Shown here piece by piece: positions 46,005 to 54,322 of a stretch of DNA of 64,000 nucleotides. Within the stretch, counting starts at the first letter, position 1. Every line of letters begins with the position of its first letter. The stretch is from contig NZ_CP016286.1 in NCBI RefSeq assembly GCF_001679785.1, positions 1,922,001 to 1,986,000 of the forward strand, given 5' to 3'. The translations under genes were made by a program, and so were the position numbers. Source of the DNA: Rhizobium leguminosarum. GTDB taxonomy: Bacteria > Pseudomonadota > Alphaproteobacteria > Rhizobiales > Rhizobiaceae. The notes below the pieces were generated by a model. That model was not told where the DNA came from, did not search any database, and saw nothing but the letters and a program-made list of their open reading frames with translations.

Positions 46005-46819
46005 TCGAGGCGGAAATCCACTTAGCAAAACGCCCGGAACTGTTCAGACAAACCGAGCCAGCTCTGTTATAGCCCACTTGGTTTTCGGCATTATCGTTCT
46101 AAGCTTTATTCCAGGCGTCCCCAAATTCGTACCACCTGATGACGAGGGTATCGCCGTTGAGATGGTCTCACCGCAAAATGTGGACCTCGCGGTGCAGCCG
46201 CCAATAGCCACCGAGCATATTGCCCCTGTTGCGGAGACCCCGGCTGTTCAGGCCGAGGAAACCAACAAGGCGAGTGCCGAAGAGCTGCCGCCTGTCGGAA
46301 AACGCGATGTCGAGCCAGCACGGATGGTTGCTGCGAGCCAACTGTATGCCGCCAAGATACTGGCGGCCCCAAGGAGCAAGAAGGTTCGAGAAGCTCTCCG
46401 CAAATTGGCGACCGAAGAGCATATGATTCAGTTGTGCAACATCGAAGCTATGGAGCAGGTCCATAGATGGAACAAAACGTTTCAACCGGACTACCTGGTG
46501 GCCTACGCGATGTCAGACCCGAAAATGGCAGCCACCGCGATTGACGCCGAGGGCGGTGCATTTCGAAGTAAAAGTCATTGGTACAACATCGGTTTCAAAT
46601 GCGCCGTGACCGCCGACATCAGTAATATTGTGTCATTTGCGTTTTTGGTGGGCAGCGAAATCCCCAAGCAGGAATGGCGAGCCCACAATTTGGCTCCCGA
46701 CGACGGACCGGACGACTAATACGCCGAGTGGACACTTGCTCGCCGATGGACCTCGGTGGAGGTCGATAATTACAGCCTTCGGAGTGATGTTTGGAAGGAC
46801 GTTGGCATGTGAAACCGGA

Positions 46820-47866
46820 TCACCTGAGCGCACAAGGATGAAACGGATCGACCGAGTCTGACAGAAAAACACCTTGGATGTAGTGGCCTGAGGCATCAGC
46901 TTGCGCACGGGCAACCAATGGCAATTCCCGCTTAGACCTCAGAACGTCATCCAGACCTATGAGTTGATGGTGCTCGGGCACATCAACGCGTACAACATTG
47001 TTCTTCCCGGCAAGAAGGTAGGCCTGTCCCAAGGCGTTCTTTGACTGCGCCCTGGCTGCGATCTTGAACAGTGGTGGCACCCCGAAAGATATGCCCCACC
47101 CGTTCACGCCGCCGTTGAAATGCTTGTTGCGCAGCTTCAAAGTCTCGTCGCCGGTTCCGAGCGAAAGAATGCGGATGTTATCGCGTGGCACGTCATAACA
47201 CGCGAGGACATCCACTAAGGCGTTCATGATTGGGTTGTTCGCCCAAACACCGCCATCGATCATGATATGGCCATCGTTTTCGACTGCAGGGTAGTAAGCA
47301 GGTGCCGCAGTGGTGTGCAATGCGACATGGGCGAAACTCTTATGGCGATCCTTCTGATAGTCGGGATGATGGGGCGACTTGTAGATGAATGGCTCGCCAT
47401 GTACGCCTTCGAAACTTGGAATGACCAAGCGCGTTGTTGCGTCATTGATGACCTTGTCGCCAAAAATCCGAAAAAGTTCTCCCTTCAGGACCGATTGGTC
47501 ATGTTTGGGCCGAAAGAGAAAACGAGCCAGCTGCCGAAGGCGAGCGAAGCCCCTCGGTGATGGGAAGATGATATCGCCGCGCTCCGTATAGATTTCGAGC
47601 ACCTGTTTCGCAGACATGCCGTGGGCAAGACCCAAGGCGATAATTCCACCAGTCGACGTCCCAGCGATCATGTCGAAATGATTGACAATCGACGCACCAC
47701 CGAGGAAACGCTTCTCGATCTCTGCAAGATATGCGGCCGGGAAGATGCCTCGGATACCGCCGCCATCAATCGATAGGATACGGAACGGGCGGTCTTTCGG
47801 CCACGGCAACTTCTTCCTGGTATATTGGATGGTGCCATCGGAACGCGGTGGAGCTACATAATTCAT
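46820..47866 (-). CDS. capV: CBASS effector: patatin-like phospholipase (CapV-type)
   Basis: A 348-residue patatin-like protein. The oxyanion loop DGGGIRG is at residues 34-40, the nucleophile serine in GTSTG at 69-73 and the catalytic aspartate in IDGGVWANNP at ~204. It shares the layout of CapV, which is switched on by the cyclic dinucleotide made by the CD-NTase and degrades membrane phospholipids to stop infected cells. Its ATG overlaps the stop of the E2-like gene by four bases. It is the last gene of the CBASS operon. The start at 47866 follows GGAG at eight bases. Confidence 0.9.
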   Translation of the reverse strand: MNYVAPPRSDGTIQYTRKKLPWPKDRPFRILSIDGGGIRGIFPAAYLAEIEKRFLGGASIVNHFDMIAGTSTGGIIALGLAHGMSAKQVLEIYTERGDIIFPSPRGFARLRQLARFLFRPKHDQSVLKGELFRIFGDKVINDATTRLVIPSFEGVHGEPFIYKSPHHPDYQKDRHKSFAHVALHTTAAPAYYPAVENDGHIMIDGGVWANNPIMNALVDVLACYDVPRDNIRILSLGTGDETLKLRNKHFNGGVNGWGISFGVPPLFKIAARAQSKNALGQAYLLAGKNNVVRVDVPEHHQLIGLDDVLRSKRELPLVARAQADASGHYIQGVFLSDSVDPFHPCALR

Positions 47867-48303
47867 TGTTGGGTCTCCGTTGACGGCGAACATTTGGGAT
47901 GGCGACCGCCGCCTGACCATTTCCCGGTCATCACCCAGAATTCGTAAAAAGTGAGCCAGTCAATTGTCCAAGGTATCGTGGTACGGGAAAGCAACATCGA
48001 CCCGTCCCACTCGCCGGTTGCCGGGTCGAATAGACAAAGTGTCGGGTCGGTAAGGGGGCCGTATACATGCGGCAACGGCCCTTCTATATTTTCAGGCAAC
48101 CTTATCAACTCGGGAGAAATGACTCTGACCTCAGGTGAGCCGCCGACGGCATACCGGACCTCGATCCGGTATGCCGAGAATTGCGGCTTCAATTCCCCGG
48201 TCCAGATTGCCGCTTCAGGCCCCGCTTTTCGTACGCGAAACAGCGGCCAATCGGCTTGCATGGCGGTGATCTGTTCCTCAACTGCTTTGAACCCTCCCCT
48301 CAT
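47863..48303 (-). CDS. CBASS E2-like conjugating protein (short type II)
   Basis: A 146-residue protein. The pattern LPHVYGPLTDPTLCLF followed by TIPWTIDWLTFYEFWVMTGKW is that of prokaryotic E2-like proteins, with catalytic cysteine C90 and the H-x-Y at 79-81. Short type II CBASS systems carry such an E2 without the E1/JAB genes; it is thought to attach the CD-NTase C-terminus to a partner to prime it. ATGA overlaps with both neighbours (48300-48303 and 47863-47866) make this a tight three-gene operon. Confidence 0.82.
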   Translation of the reverse strand: MRGGFKAVEEQITAMQADWPLFRVRKAGPEAAIWTGELKPQFSAYRIEVRYAVGGSPEVRVISPELIRLPENIEGPLPHVYGPLTDPTLCLFDPATGEWDGSMLLSRTTIPWTIDWLTFYEFWVMTGKWSGGGRHPKCSPSTETQQ

Positions 48304-49559
48304 TTGAAATTGCTTCCAAAGTAGGTGTGACGCGAACCCTGTACGGGCGAAGCGTATGCGGAACTCTGCGAAGAGGTGATCACCACTGGAGCGGCCGGTA
48401 CCAGGATGCCGCCACGTTTGGTATAACCTTGACGGCCCTGCTCTGCCGCAAGGCGTGTCTGCATCGCCATTTGGTCAACCGCTTTCGTGACGACACGATC
48501 CCCAAACATTTCGCGAAGCCAGTCCTGCAGTTCGGTCGGCAACATTTCGTTGTTGACCGCCCTTTCGATCCCCCGCACCAAGTCGCGAAGATCAGCAGCA
48601 AACCGCTTCTGCTGATCAATTGTTTCAGGCCACCGGTCGGTGAAGACATCCTCGCTGTATACGGGGTTTTCGACCCGGAGCTTCTGATTGCGGATGGTCG
48701 CCTGTTCAATCTCGTTGATGATCCACTTGGTGATGCGCAATAGAGCTTCTGTCAACGAGCTGCCCGGCCTCGCCGCCAAACCCGCGAAGTAGGAGAGCAT
48801 AACGGATGGCGGCATCCGTCCCGGACGGTCAGCATACCGGACATTTCGGAACCGCTTGATCAACTGAAGCGCTAAGGTCGTGTTGCTCTTGACAACGAAT
48901 TCTGTCTGGAGAGGCACTTCATCAACGTCCGCGTCTGCTTTTACGCGGCGATGTTCGGCATCTTCCCACCGCCGTTTAAAAGCTTCGACGACCTTCAATT
49001 CCGTCGGGGTCCGCTCGATGTACCACTCGCCGAAGCCGTAGGCATTCATCGGGACCTCTTGATCATCGTCTGAAGCCTTCGGGCCCTTAGCATGCATAAT
49101 CACGCTCTGCCGTTCCAAGGTTCCGACATCCCTGAGTGAGGGGGAGATATCCAGGTGCATTTGGTCGGCGTAGTAGATCGTGACGCACCGCGTCTGGCGA
49201 ACGACTGTCAGGCCGCGATAGCCGATAAGGCCTTTTTCAAGTTCGGTAAGAATTCCGATGGGCGACATTGAACGGAAACGCTCGCCCAACTGGGCAATGA
49301 TATCCAGGTCGTATTCGTCGTCAGTTCCACGATTTGAGATTGTGGCATCAATGGCCATGGAACCCTGCGGATAGAAGTGTTCGATCTGGTCATAAAAGAT
49401 CGAGGTCGTGGCTTCGAGGTGTTTTCTGACCGCCTCGTACCGGTCGACGGCTTTGCCGTGCAAAGACGGCGGTAGCTGAACGCTGAACGCGATCTCTGCG
49501 AGGATCGCGTCGATGCGGTTTAAGAATGGGTCAATTCCATCGACCGTACGTCTCGTCAT
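48300..49559 (-). CDS. CBASS CD-NTase (cGAS/DncV-like nucleotidyltransferase)
   Basis: A 419-residue nucleotidyltransferase. The GS motif is in YPQGSMAIDATI (66-67), the first two metal aspartates in EYDLDII (84 and 86) and the third in MHLDISPS (137). It would make a cyclic di- or trinucleotide after phage sensing. The flexible C-terminus ends in GSNFK-like residues, the part expected to be the target of the E2-like protein. The start at 49559 is supported by GGAGAGTAAAC. It heads the operon, with the promoter at 49675-49703 shared in part with the divergent regulator unit. Confidence 0.9.
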   Translation of the reverse strand: MTRRTVDGIDPFLNRIDAILAEIAFSVQLPPSLHGKAVDRYEAVRKHLEATTSIFYDQIEHFYPQGSMAIDATISNRGTDDEYDLDIIAQLGERFRSMSPIGILTELEKGLIGYRGLTVVRQTRCVTIYYADQMHLDISPSLRDVGTLERQSVIMHAKGPKASDDDQEVPMNAYGFGEWYIERTPTELKVVEAFKRRWEDAEHRRVKADADVDEVPLQTEFVVKSNTTLALQLIKRFRNVRYADRPGRMPPSVMLSYFAGLAARPGSSLTEALLRITKWIINEIEQATIRNQKLRVENPVYSEDVFTDRWPETIDQQKRFAADLRDLVRGIERAVNNEMLPTELQDWLREMFGDRVVTKAVDQMAMQTRLAAEQGRQGYTKRGGILVPAAPVVITSSQSSAYASPVQGSRHTYFGSNFK

Positions 49560-49656
49560 GTTTACTCTCCAGTTTCGGTTTGTGACGCGCAAGTGTGCTG
49601 ATCATTGTGGGCTCCCCTTTTTGGTCGTGCTGAGTTCGCTAAAACTTAATTAAAAA

Positions 49657-49730
49657 GTTCGCTACTCCGAACTCTATATGATGGTCTTGATATTCGAAGT
49701 CAAGGGTTCTAAAATATCGCTACTCCGAAC
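49657..49730. promoter_or_regulatory. Back-to-back CBASS and XRE promoters with repeated operator box
   Basis: Plus strand: TTGATA (49687-49692), 17 bases, TAAAAT (49710-49715), driving the XRE gene. Minus strand: TTGACT (49698-49703), 17 bases, CATATA (49675-49680), driving CBASS. The box TCGCTACTCCGAAC occurs twice, at 49659-49672 (as the fuller GTTCG-CTACTC-CGAAC from 49657) and 49717-49730, each just downstream of one -10. A repressor bound to both boxes would silence both operons. The XRE protein is the probable binder. Confidence 0.75.
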
Positions 49731-49765
49731 CTGTGGAAAAACGAGAAAAAGAAGGAGATCGGATC

Positions 49766-50092
49766 ATGCAGAATAAACTAGGCGCTCGCATCAAAGCGCT
49801 GCGCACGGACAAAAAGTTGACTCTTGACCAGCTTGCCGAATTGTCAGGATCATCAAAGAGTTACATCTGGGAGCTGGAAAACAAAAATCCGCCTCGTCCC
49901 TCCGCTGAAAAGCTCGCCGATATCGCAAAAGCGTTGGGAGTCACCGCAGATTATTTGATCGGAAGCGACGAGCAGAATCGCACGCAGGCCGAGGACATCG
50001 CCTTCTTCCGACAGTACAGCGGATTGCCGGATGACACTCGGAAGGTTCTGAGAGACATGGCAGAATCCTTGGCCAAGTTGGGAAAAAAATGA
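49766..50092 (+). CDS. XRE-family repressor (CapH-like) divergent from CBASS
   Basis: A 108-residue protein with a Cro/C1 helix-turn-helix: LGARIKALRTDKKLTLDQLAE, LSGSSKSYIWELENKNPPRP, LADIAKALGVTADYLIGSDE. The C-terminal helix (FRQYSGLPDDTRKVLRDMAE) probably dimerises. The start at 49766 has GAAGGAGAT before it. Its stop overlaps the ImmA/IrrE gene (ATGA). The pair resembles CapH and CapP, a repressor and its protease described as regulating other CBASS operons, here turned to the opposite strand. Confidence 0.85.
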   Translation: MQNKLGARIKALRTDKKLTLDQLAELSGSSKSYIWELENKNPPRPSAEKLADIAKALGVTADYLIGSDEQNRTQAEDIAFFRQYSGLPDDTRKVLRDMAESLAKLGKK

Positions 50093-50993
50093 CCGTTCGT
50101 ATGGGGCCGAAGCCGCTTGTTGAATCTGGCCGCATCACCAAGATGTTGGACCTGGTATTGGGGAGGATCGGTTCGACCGTCGCCCTGTCGATATTACAAA
50201 TTTGGCGATGGAATATTCCCGAAACATCAATCCGGTCAGTCCCATTCACGAGGTCACAGGGAAACATCTGCCGGGGTGCGTTGGAGCCCTGGTCTATAGC
50301 CAAACCAAACCGAGGCAATGGGGTATTGCCTACGAAAAAAGCCAACCAGAAACCCGGAGAGCTTTTACTGTCGCCCACGAATTTGGGCATTACATCTTGC
50401 ATCGCCGTCTCATCGAAGAAGATGACCGTTTCGATGGCGGCATTTTCTGTGATGAAAACAGCGTCAATCGCCGCGCGGGTGAAGGGATTGAAAAGGAAGC
50501 CGACCAGTTCGCTGCCGCCCTGCTCATGCCCCTTCATGACTTCCGGCGAAAAGTCACCCCTAAAGAGCGCCCGGATATTGAAAAACTGGGCAATATGGCA
50601 GCCCGCTACGGCGTCTCTCTGACCGCCGCTATTTTGCGTTGGCTCGAATACACCGATACGCGGGCGCTCCTTGTTGTATCAAATGAAGGCTTTGCTTATT
50701 GGGCGAAATCAAGTGACGCGGCACTTAAGTCCGGGCGATATTTTCGCACGAAGAATGAGGTTGTAGAACTTCCTGCTGCAGCGATTGCAGTCCGCAAGCA
50801 ATTTGGCCAGGAGGCTATGACTGGCGTTCGGCAGCCCAGCGGCATCTGGTTCGATGAACCTGTCGTAGAGATGTGCATGAGATCAGACCGCTTCGATCAG
50901 GAACTGACCCTACTTCATTTCGAAAACGCGGGTCCTAAGCATCAAGGAGAGGAAGAGGTCGAAGACACCTATGATCGCTTCCAGCCAAATTGA
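50089..50993 (+). pseudogene. ImmA/IrrE-family metallopeptidase (CapP-like), possible frame break
   Basis: A predicted protein of about 300 residues. From 50202 the frame has RRAFTVAHEFGHYILHRRLI (the HExxH zinc site as HEFGH) and EKEADQFAAALLMPLHDFRR (third ligand E with the following helix). The natural start overlaps the XRE stop (ATG 50089, MTVRMGPKPLVESGRITKML), but is one base out of frame; adding one G to the run at 50160-50163 restores LGEDRFDRRPVDITNLAMEY. ImmA/IrrE enzymes cut XRE repressors after a damage or phage cue. Either the frame is a sequence error, or only a shortened product is made. Confidence 0.8.
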
Positions 50994-51053
50994 TACCAGC
51001 CTGACCATGCTGGAATTTCCGCGTTGTATCCTTGCCAATTGAAAGCTGTGTGG

Positions 51054-51938
51054 ATGGAAATGGCAGACGAAATACGGCTGACCCTACGAACGAACAGCCA
51101 AGCCTTTCTGGCGGAATCCGTCTCGAAGGCCGTGCTTGCCCATGGCGAGCCGCGTCAGTGGCAATTTGCGATCACAACCCTCGTGCAATCCCTGGAGTTG
51201 GCGCTCAAGGCGAAGCTCGAAGAAATCCATCCAATGTTTATTTTTGAAAACATTGATGACCCCAAACATACGATCAACATTACAGGAGCAATCAAGCGAC
51301 TGAGCAATCCGAAAATAGGAACCATCCATTTCAGCGAAACGGATAACAAACGGCTGCACGCGGCGATCAAGCTGCGGAACGAACTGACGCATGCTGAAAG
51401 CCGTCTAAATGTTCATCATGCTCAAAATTCGTTTTGCTTTGTGTTCTCCTTCGTAGCCGATTTTTTCCGCCACCACCTCTCCACCTCGGTAAACGAGTTC
51501 TTGCGTCCAGCTGACTTGGATCAAATCATTCAGTGGAATGCCGCCCGAAAAGAGTTACGCAAACGGGCACTGCATCGCATTGCGGAGAAAAATATTCCAG
51601 ATCAGGATATTAGGGACTGCCCCGAGTGTTTTGAGACCACATTTGTTTTGTTCGATGCCGAATGTGCTTGCTACACCTGTATGCATCACCATGAGACGGT
51701 GGAATGTCCCCGATGCGGCACCTACACCTATTTTCCCGAGGAAATGATTTCCCTGCACGACGACTTCGACACCGATCTTGACGAGGGCCGATATGTCGTT
51801 CTTAACCGGTTCGGTATGGATTACGACGAGGTCTGCCCCGAATGCATCGGGGACGCGCGGAACGAAATTTCCACGGCGCGATACGATGACTATGTCGAAT
51901 ACATGCAGCAGGAGGCTTATTATTCGCCTCACCGATGA
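51054..51938 (+). CDS. HEPN-like protein with zinc-ribbon tail
   Basis: A protein of about 294 residues. Residues ~15-165 are helical and contain LRNELTHAES at 107-116, that is R-N-x3-H (R108, H113), the catalytic pattern of HEPN ribonucleases, after a helix LVQSLELALKAKLEEI typical of this fold. The C-terminal half holds C-x-x-C pairs (DCPECFET, CACYTCMHHHE, ECPRCGTY, and later EVCPECIG), enough for two zinc sites. It lies 60 bases after the ImmA gene, on the same strand, and a strong terminator follows (52007-52033). A HEPN assignment is by motif only. It may be a second effector of the defence island. Confidence 0.6.
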   Translation: MEMADEIRLTLRTNSQAFLAESVSKAVLAHGEPRQWQFAITTLVQSLELALKAKLEEIHPMFIFENIDDPKHTINITGAIKRLSNPKIGTIHFSETDNKRLHAAIKLRNELTHAESRLNVHHAQNSFCFVFSFVADFFRHHLSTSVNEFLRPADLDQIIQWNAARKELRKRALHRIAEKNIPDQDIRDCPECFETTFVLFDAECACYTCMHHHETVECPRCGTYTYFPEEMISLHDDFDTDLDEGRYVVLNRFGMDYDEVCPECIGDARNEISTARYDDYVEYMQQEAYYSPHR

Positions 51939-52006
51939 GACATAGAGCAATTGATCAAGTCGAGGCCTGCTATGTTGATTGCGCGGGCGTATTTCATTTC
52001 GGCATG

Positions 52007-52033
52007 AAAACCCGGCTGTTTAGGCCGGGTTTT
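52007..52033. terminator. Bidirectional intrinsic terminator
   Basis: AAAACCCGGC pairs perfectly with GCCGGGTTTT around a seven-base loop. A/T runs on both sides make it work for both strands. It lies between the HEPN-like gene and the convergent small gene at 52059. Confidence 0.85.
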
Positions 52034-52058
52034 CGACTACAAGCGGCAGTTGAGCCAG

Positions 52059-52259
52059 CTAGTGCGTTGTGCTGTTTATAAGTGCGTCGATGAGCTTGAG
52101 CTGCGAACGATTGCCGCGCTTGTACTCGTTGATCAATATCTTCGCTTCCGCAGTCGCATCCTTACGCGGAATGCGCTGCTGTGTGCACCAAGCGTCAAGA
52201 ACCGACTGGAGCATGTTGAGGTCTTTTGGTGGTATTGCGACCTCAGAATTCTGCATCAT
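52059..52259 (-). CDS. Small hypothetical protein
   Basis: A 66-residue soluble protein starting MMQNSEVAIPPKDLNMLQSV; the later part is LDAWCTQQRIPRKDATAEAK followed by a basic helix. GGGAGGGAA just upstream supports the start. This sequence resembles small rhizobial proteins of unknown function (a helix pair with a conserved D-A-x-x-EA). It faces the HEPN gene across the terminator and does not obviously belong to the defence unit. Confidence 0.55.
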   Translation of the reverse strand: MMQNSEVAIPPKDLNMLQSVLDAWCTQQRIPRKDATAEAKILINEYKRGNRSQLKLIDALINSTTH

Positions 52260-52579
52260 TTCCCTCCCAAGAATTGACATTTTTTTTGGCGGAAGCCGCC
52301 TCCTCGCGACCTCCAGCACATGCAACTTTAGTCCAAAGTATCAGGGGTTCAAGATGAAAACATGACACGTTACTTGAGGTACGTACCCGATTTTCAACCG
52401 GCGCTGATCGCTTCTCATGTCCCGCATGGAAACCTTGCGGGATAACTCCCGAAAGCGGCGTGACCGGCCGTTGCACGAGATGACGATCAAGAGCACCGAC
52501 AGTCAATTCATTTTGGATCATTTTCTGGGTTCCTCAGCTACCCGTGCCAATTCAATGACGTCCTACGACCCTTGTCGGG
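52260..52579. other. Intergenic stretch before the cyclase gene
   Basis: About 320 bases between the small gene start and the cyclase stop. I see no supported gene: both strands have open frames but neither has a ribosome site and recognisable family. It probably holds the promoter of the small minus-strand gene. Confidence 0.4.
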
Positions 52580-53254
52580 TCACCGGGGCACCTCATAGGT
52601 TTGCGGCGACCGCCGATATGCTTCCTCACAACGCGGCGAACAAAACCACGGCCCCTCCGGGGCGGCGCGCCTATAGGATGAGTACGGCGCATGCATCTTA
52701 CACACAGGATCGATCCAGGCCGGGTCAGCCGACGGAGCAAGCTCGATCTCATAGAGAGGGACTTCCCCGGTTACCGATCTAAGTGCCACCATTCCGAGGT
52801 CTCGCACCAGGATACCTCTTGTGACAGCCGCCTCGGCAATGGGTTGAGTGGCAAGCAATTGCCCAGGCGATGCGAGCGCGGCGATTCGTGCTGCAATGTT
52901 GACGGTCGATCCAAAGAGATCACCAGCTCTGTAGATGACCGGCCCATGGTTCAGCCCCGTCCGAGTGAGCGGTAGCCGGGATTCTTTACGACATGCCTGC
53001 AACAGCGTTCCAAGCACCTGGATCGCTGTATCCGGCTCAGGAAACGAGAGCATTGCCTCATCGCCGATCCATTTGATCGGGGGCTCATAGCCGCTGAGGG
53101 CGTCGCGGACCATGCTCTCGAATACTTCAAGCACGTCAAGCGCAGCCGCGTCACCATAAACGTCCGCAATAGCGCTGAATCCCGCAATATCTATGAACGC
53201 AACGGTGGCCGGTGCTTTGGCCGAATTCTCTCGCTGCCCCACATCGCCCTCCAT
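52580..53254 (-). CDS. Class III nucleotidyl cyclase fused to a YHS metal domain
   Basis: A 224-residue protein. The cyclase domain (about 15-175) has the metal aspartates in VAFIDIAGFSAIAD (D22) and IKWIGDEAMLSFP (D66, with the base-selecting lysine before it), then LNHGPVIYRAGDLFGSTVNIAARI. The C-terminal ~40 residues form a YHS-like zinc or copper module: DPVCKMHAPYSS to GPWFCSPRCEEAYRRSP. This resembles soluble adenylate cyclases with a short added sensor. The YHS end suggests control by metal, in keeping with the copper genes on both sides; this is inference. Confidence 0.8.
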   Translation of the reverse strand: MEGDVGQRENSAKAPATVAFIDIAGFSAIADVYGDAAALDVLEVFESMVRDALSGYEPPIKWIGDEAMLSFPEPDTAIQVLGTLLQACRKESRLPLTRTGLNHGPVIYRAGDLFGSTVNIAARIAALASPGQLLATQPIAEAAVTRGILVRDLGMVALRSVTGEVPLYEIELAPSADPAWIDPVCKMHAPYSSYRRAAPEGPWFCSPRCEEAYRRSPQTYEVPR

Positions 53255-53420
53255 CGCTCGAAGATTTGATCCCTAGCAACACGGCATTCTCGCCCGCATT
53301 CGTTTCCTACGCAACTTCTGAAACCTGTCGCCACAGCCGGAGCCATGCATAACGACGCGCCATGATGGAACCAAATTCGCCATGATAGATCGGCTTACGC
53401 AGCTCGATGCCGACCGACCT

Positions 53421-54314
53421 TCAGTTCTTCATGATCTCGCGTGGAAACGGGAGCATATAATCCCGCTTACCCATGCGCTTCTTCACTTCGGTCGTGCTCT
53501 GCTCATCAGCCGCATACACAGAACGACGCCCCTGACCTATCACTCCGTCATTCACCTCTCGCACAATGCGGCCGATAGGTATCCGCCGAACAGCCTCACC
53601 AAATTCGGCATTCATAAAAGCGACGAATACCTTCGTCGGACTGAGCGGTAGCGCGAAATGCCCATCGGGTCTTCCGAGCCCATTTGTCATGATGACCGGA
53701 TGGTCAGAGGTCAGGATGCGCCTGGAAACGGCCGAAATATCCAAAACCCACCACATCGCACCCATGAAGGTCCGAAGAACGTTTTCGTTCTGGATGAGCT
53801 TGGTCGCAACCATAATGGCGGTCCGTTCCAGCATCTTGGGGCTCTCCAGCTTCATATAATCTTCCAGCGTGGAAGGCCAATTTTCCTTGCGCACCTGGTC
53901 ATACCGGGCTTGGAAAGCCGGATCGGGCACATCCATGTCTCTAATAACTTTGACCTTGAACGCTCGAATCTCCTCGGGAGTGCGGATGATCAGAGACAGA
54001 AGAAAACGCGCCCAAGCATGCCTTAACTCTGGATCGGTCGGGATGTTGCTCTGGAGCAGCTGGTCACGAGCATCCGCCGCCTTCTTGTCGACCGCTCCCA
54101 TGAATATCTTTTCGATGTTCTGCTTTGTCTCAGGAGTGGCACCAGGAATGATGTAGAGGTTCTCTGCATAACCGGTCTCTCCGGTCCCTCGCCTCTTTAT
54201 CTCAAGCCTGGGAAACTGCTCGTGCGGGAATTTGAGCCGCCGGTACTCCGTGAGCTTGTTATCTGCTCCGAGCCAAGGCTTCAGGTAGAACTGGGGAATG
54301 TAGTGATGTTTCAG
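53421..54314 (-). CDS. DUF4238 family protein with unusual start
   Basis: A protein of about 297 residues. The N-terminal HHYIPQFYLKPWLGADNKLTEY is the DUF4238 signature, and the rest (ILTSDHPVIMTNGLGRPDGH, FALPLSPTKVFVAFM) fits the family. DUF4238 proteins have been noted in defence neighbourhoods, but their action is unknown. No ATG, GTG or TTG precedes the signature in frame after the TAA at about 54349; CTG at 54314 is the best candidate. Internal ATG at 54101 would remove the signature. The odd start may be mutation, error or a real CTG start. Confidence 0.6.
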   Translation of the reverse strand: MKHHYIPQFYLKPWLGADNKLTEYRRLKFPHEQFPRLEIKRRGTGETGYAENLYIIPGATPETKQNIEKIFMGAVDKKAADARDQLLQSNIPTDPELRHAWARFLLSLIIRTPEEIRAFKVKVIRDMDVPDPAFQARYDQVRKENWPSTLEDYMKLESPKMLERTAIMVATKLIQNENVLRTFMGAMWWVLDISAVSRRILTSDHPVIMTNGLGRPDGHFALPLSPTKVFVAFMNAEFGEAVRRIPIGRIVREVNDGVIGQGRRSVYAADEQSTTEVKKRMGKRDYMLPFPREIMKN

Positions 54315-54322
54315 GAAACGAC

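Larger units (their letters stand above)
44782..46065 (+). mobile_element. IS3-family element
   Basis: A 1284-base element. The ends AGAGCTGGCTCGG...TCTGAACAG (left, 44782) and its complement (right, ending 46065) match over 22 of 26 bases. It is flanked by GTT target copies (44779-44781 and 46066-46068). It encodes the orfA and orfB frames with the usual overlap. It interrupts the DUF930 gene. Confidence 0.88.
44647..46719 (+). pseudogene. DUF930 protein gene split by IS3
   Basis: Pieces 44647-44781 and 46069-46719 join in frame when the IS3 element and one GTT copy are removed, reading HEGWNWSVLASVIAHLVFGI across the junction. The product (about 261 residues) has a short cytosolic start, one transmembrane helix (ASVIAHLVFGIIVLSFIPGV), a proline- and glutamate-rich TonB-like linker, and the C-terminal DUF930 domain (QLCNIEAMEQVHRWNKTFQP; later HWYNIGFKCAVTADISNIVSFAF). 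DUF930 is a Rhizobiales family of unknown function. The precise join confirms the element ends. Confidence 0.85.

Noticed and set aside
44801..46046. IS3 limits at the inner TGAACAG ends
   Set aside because: No target duplication is found there, while the outer ends have GTT copies and restore the DUF930 frame.
49657..49730. CRISPR-like or iteron repeat
   Set aside because: Only two box copies are present, each fixed relative to a -10 element, which fits operators better.
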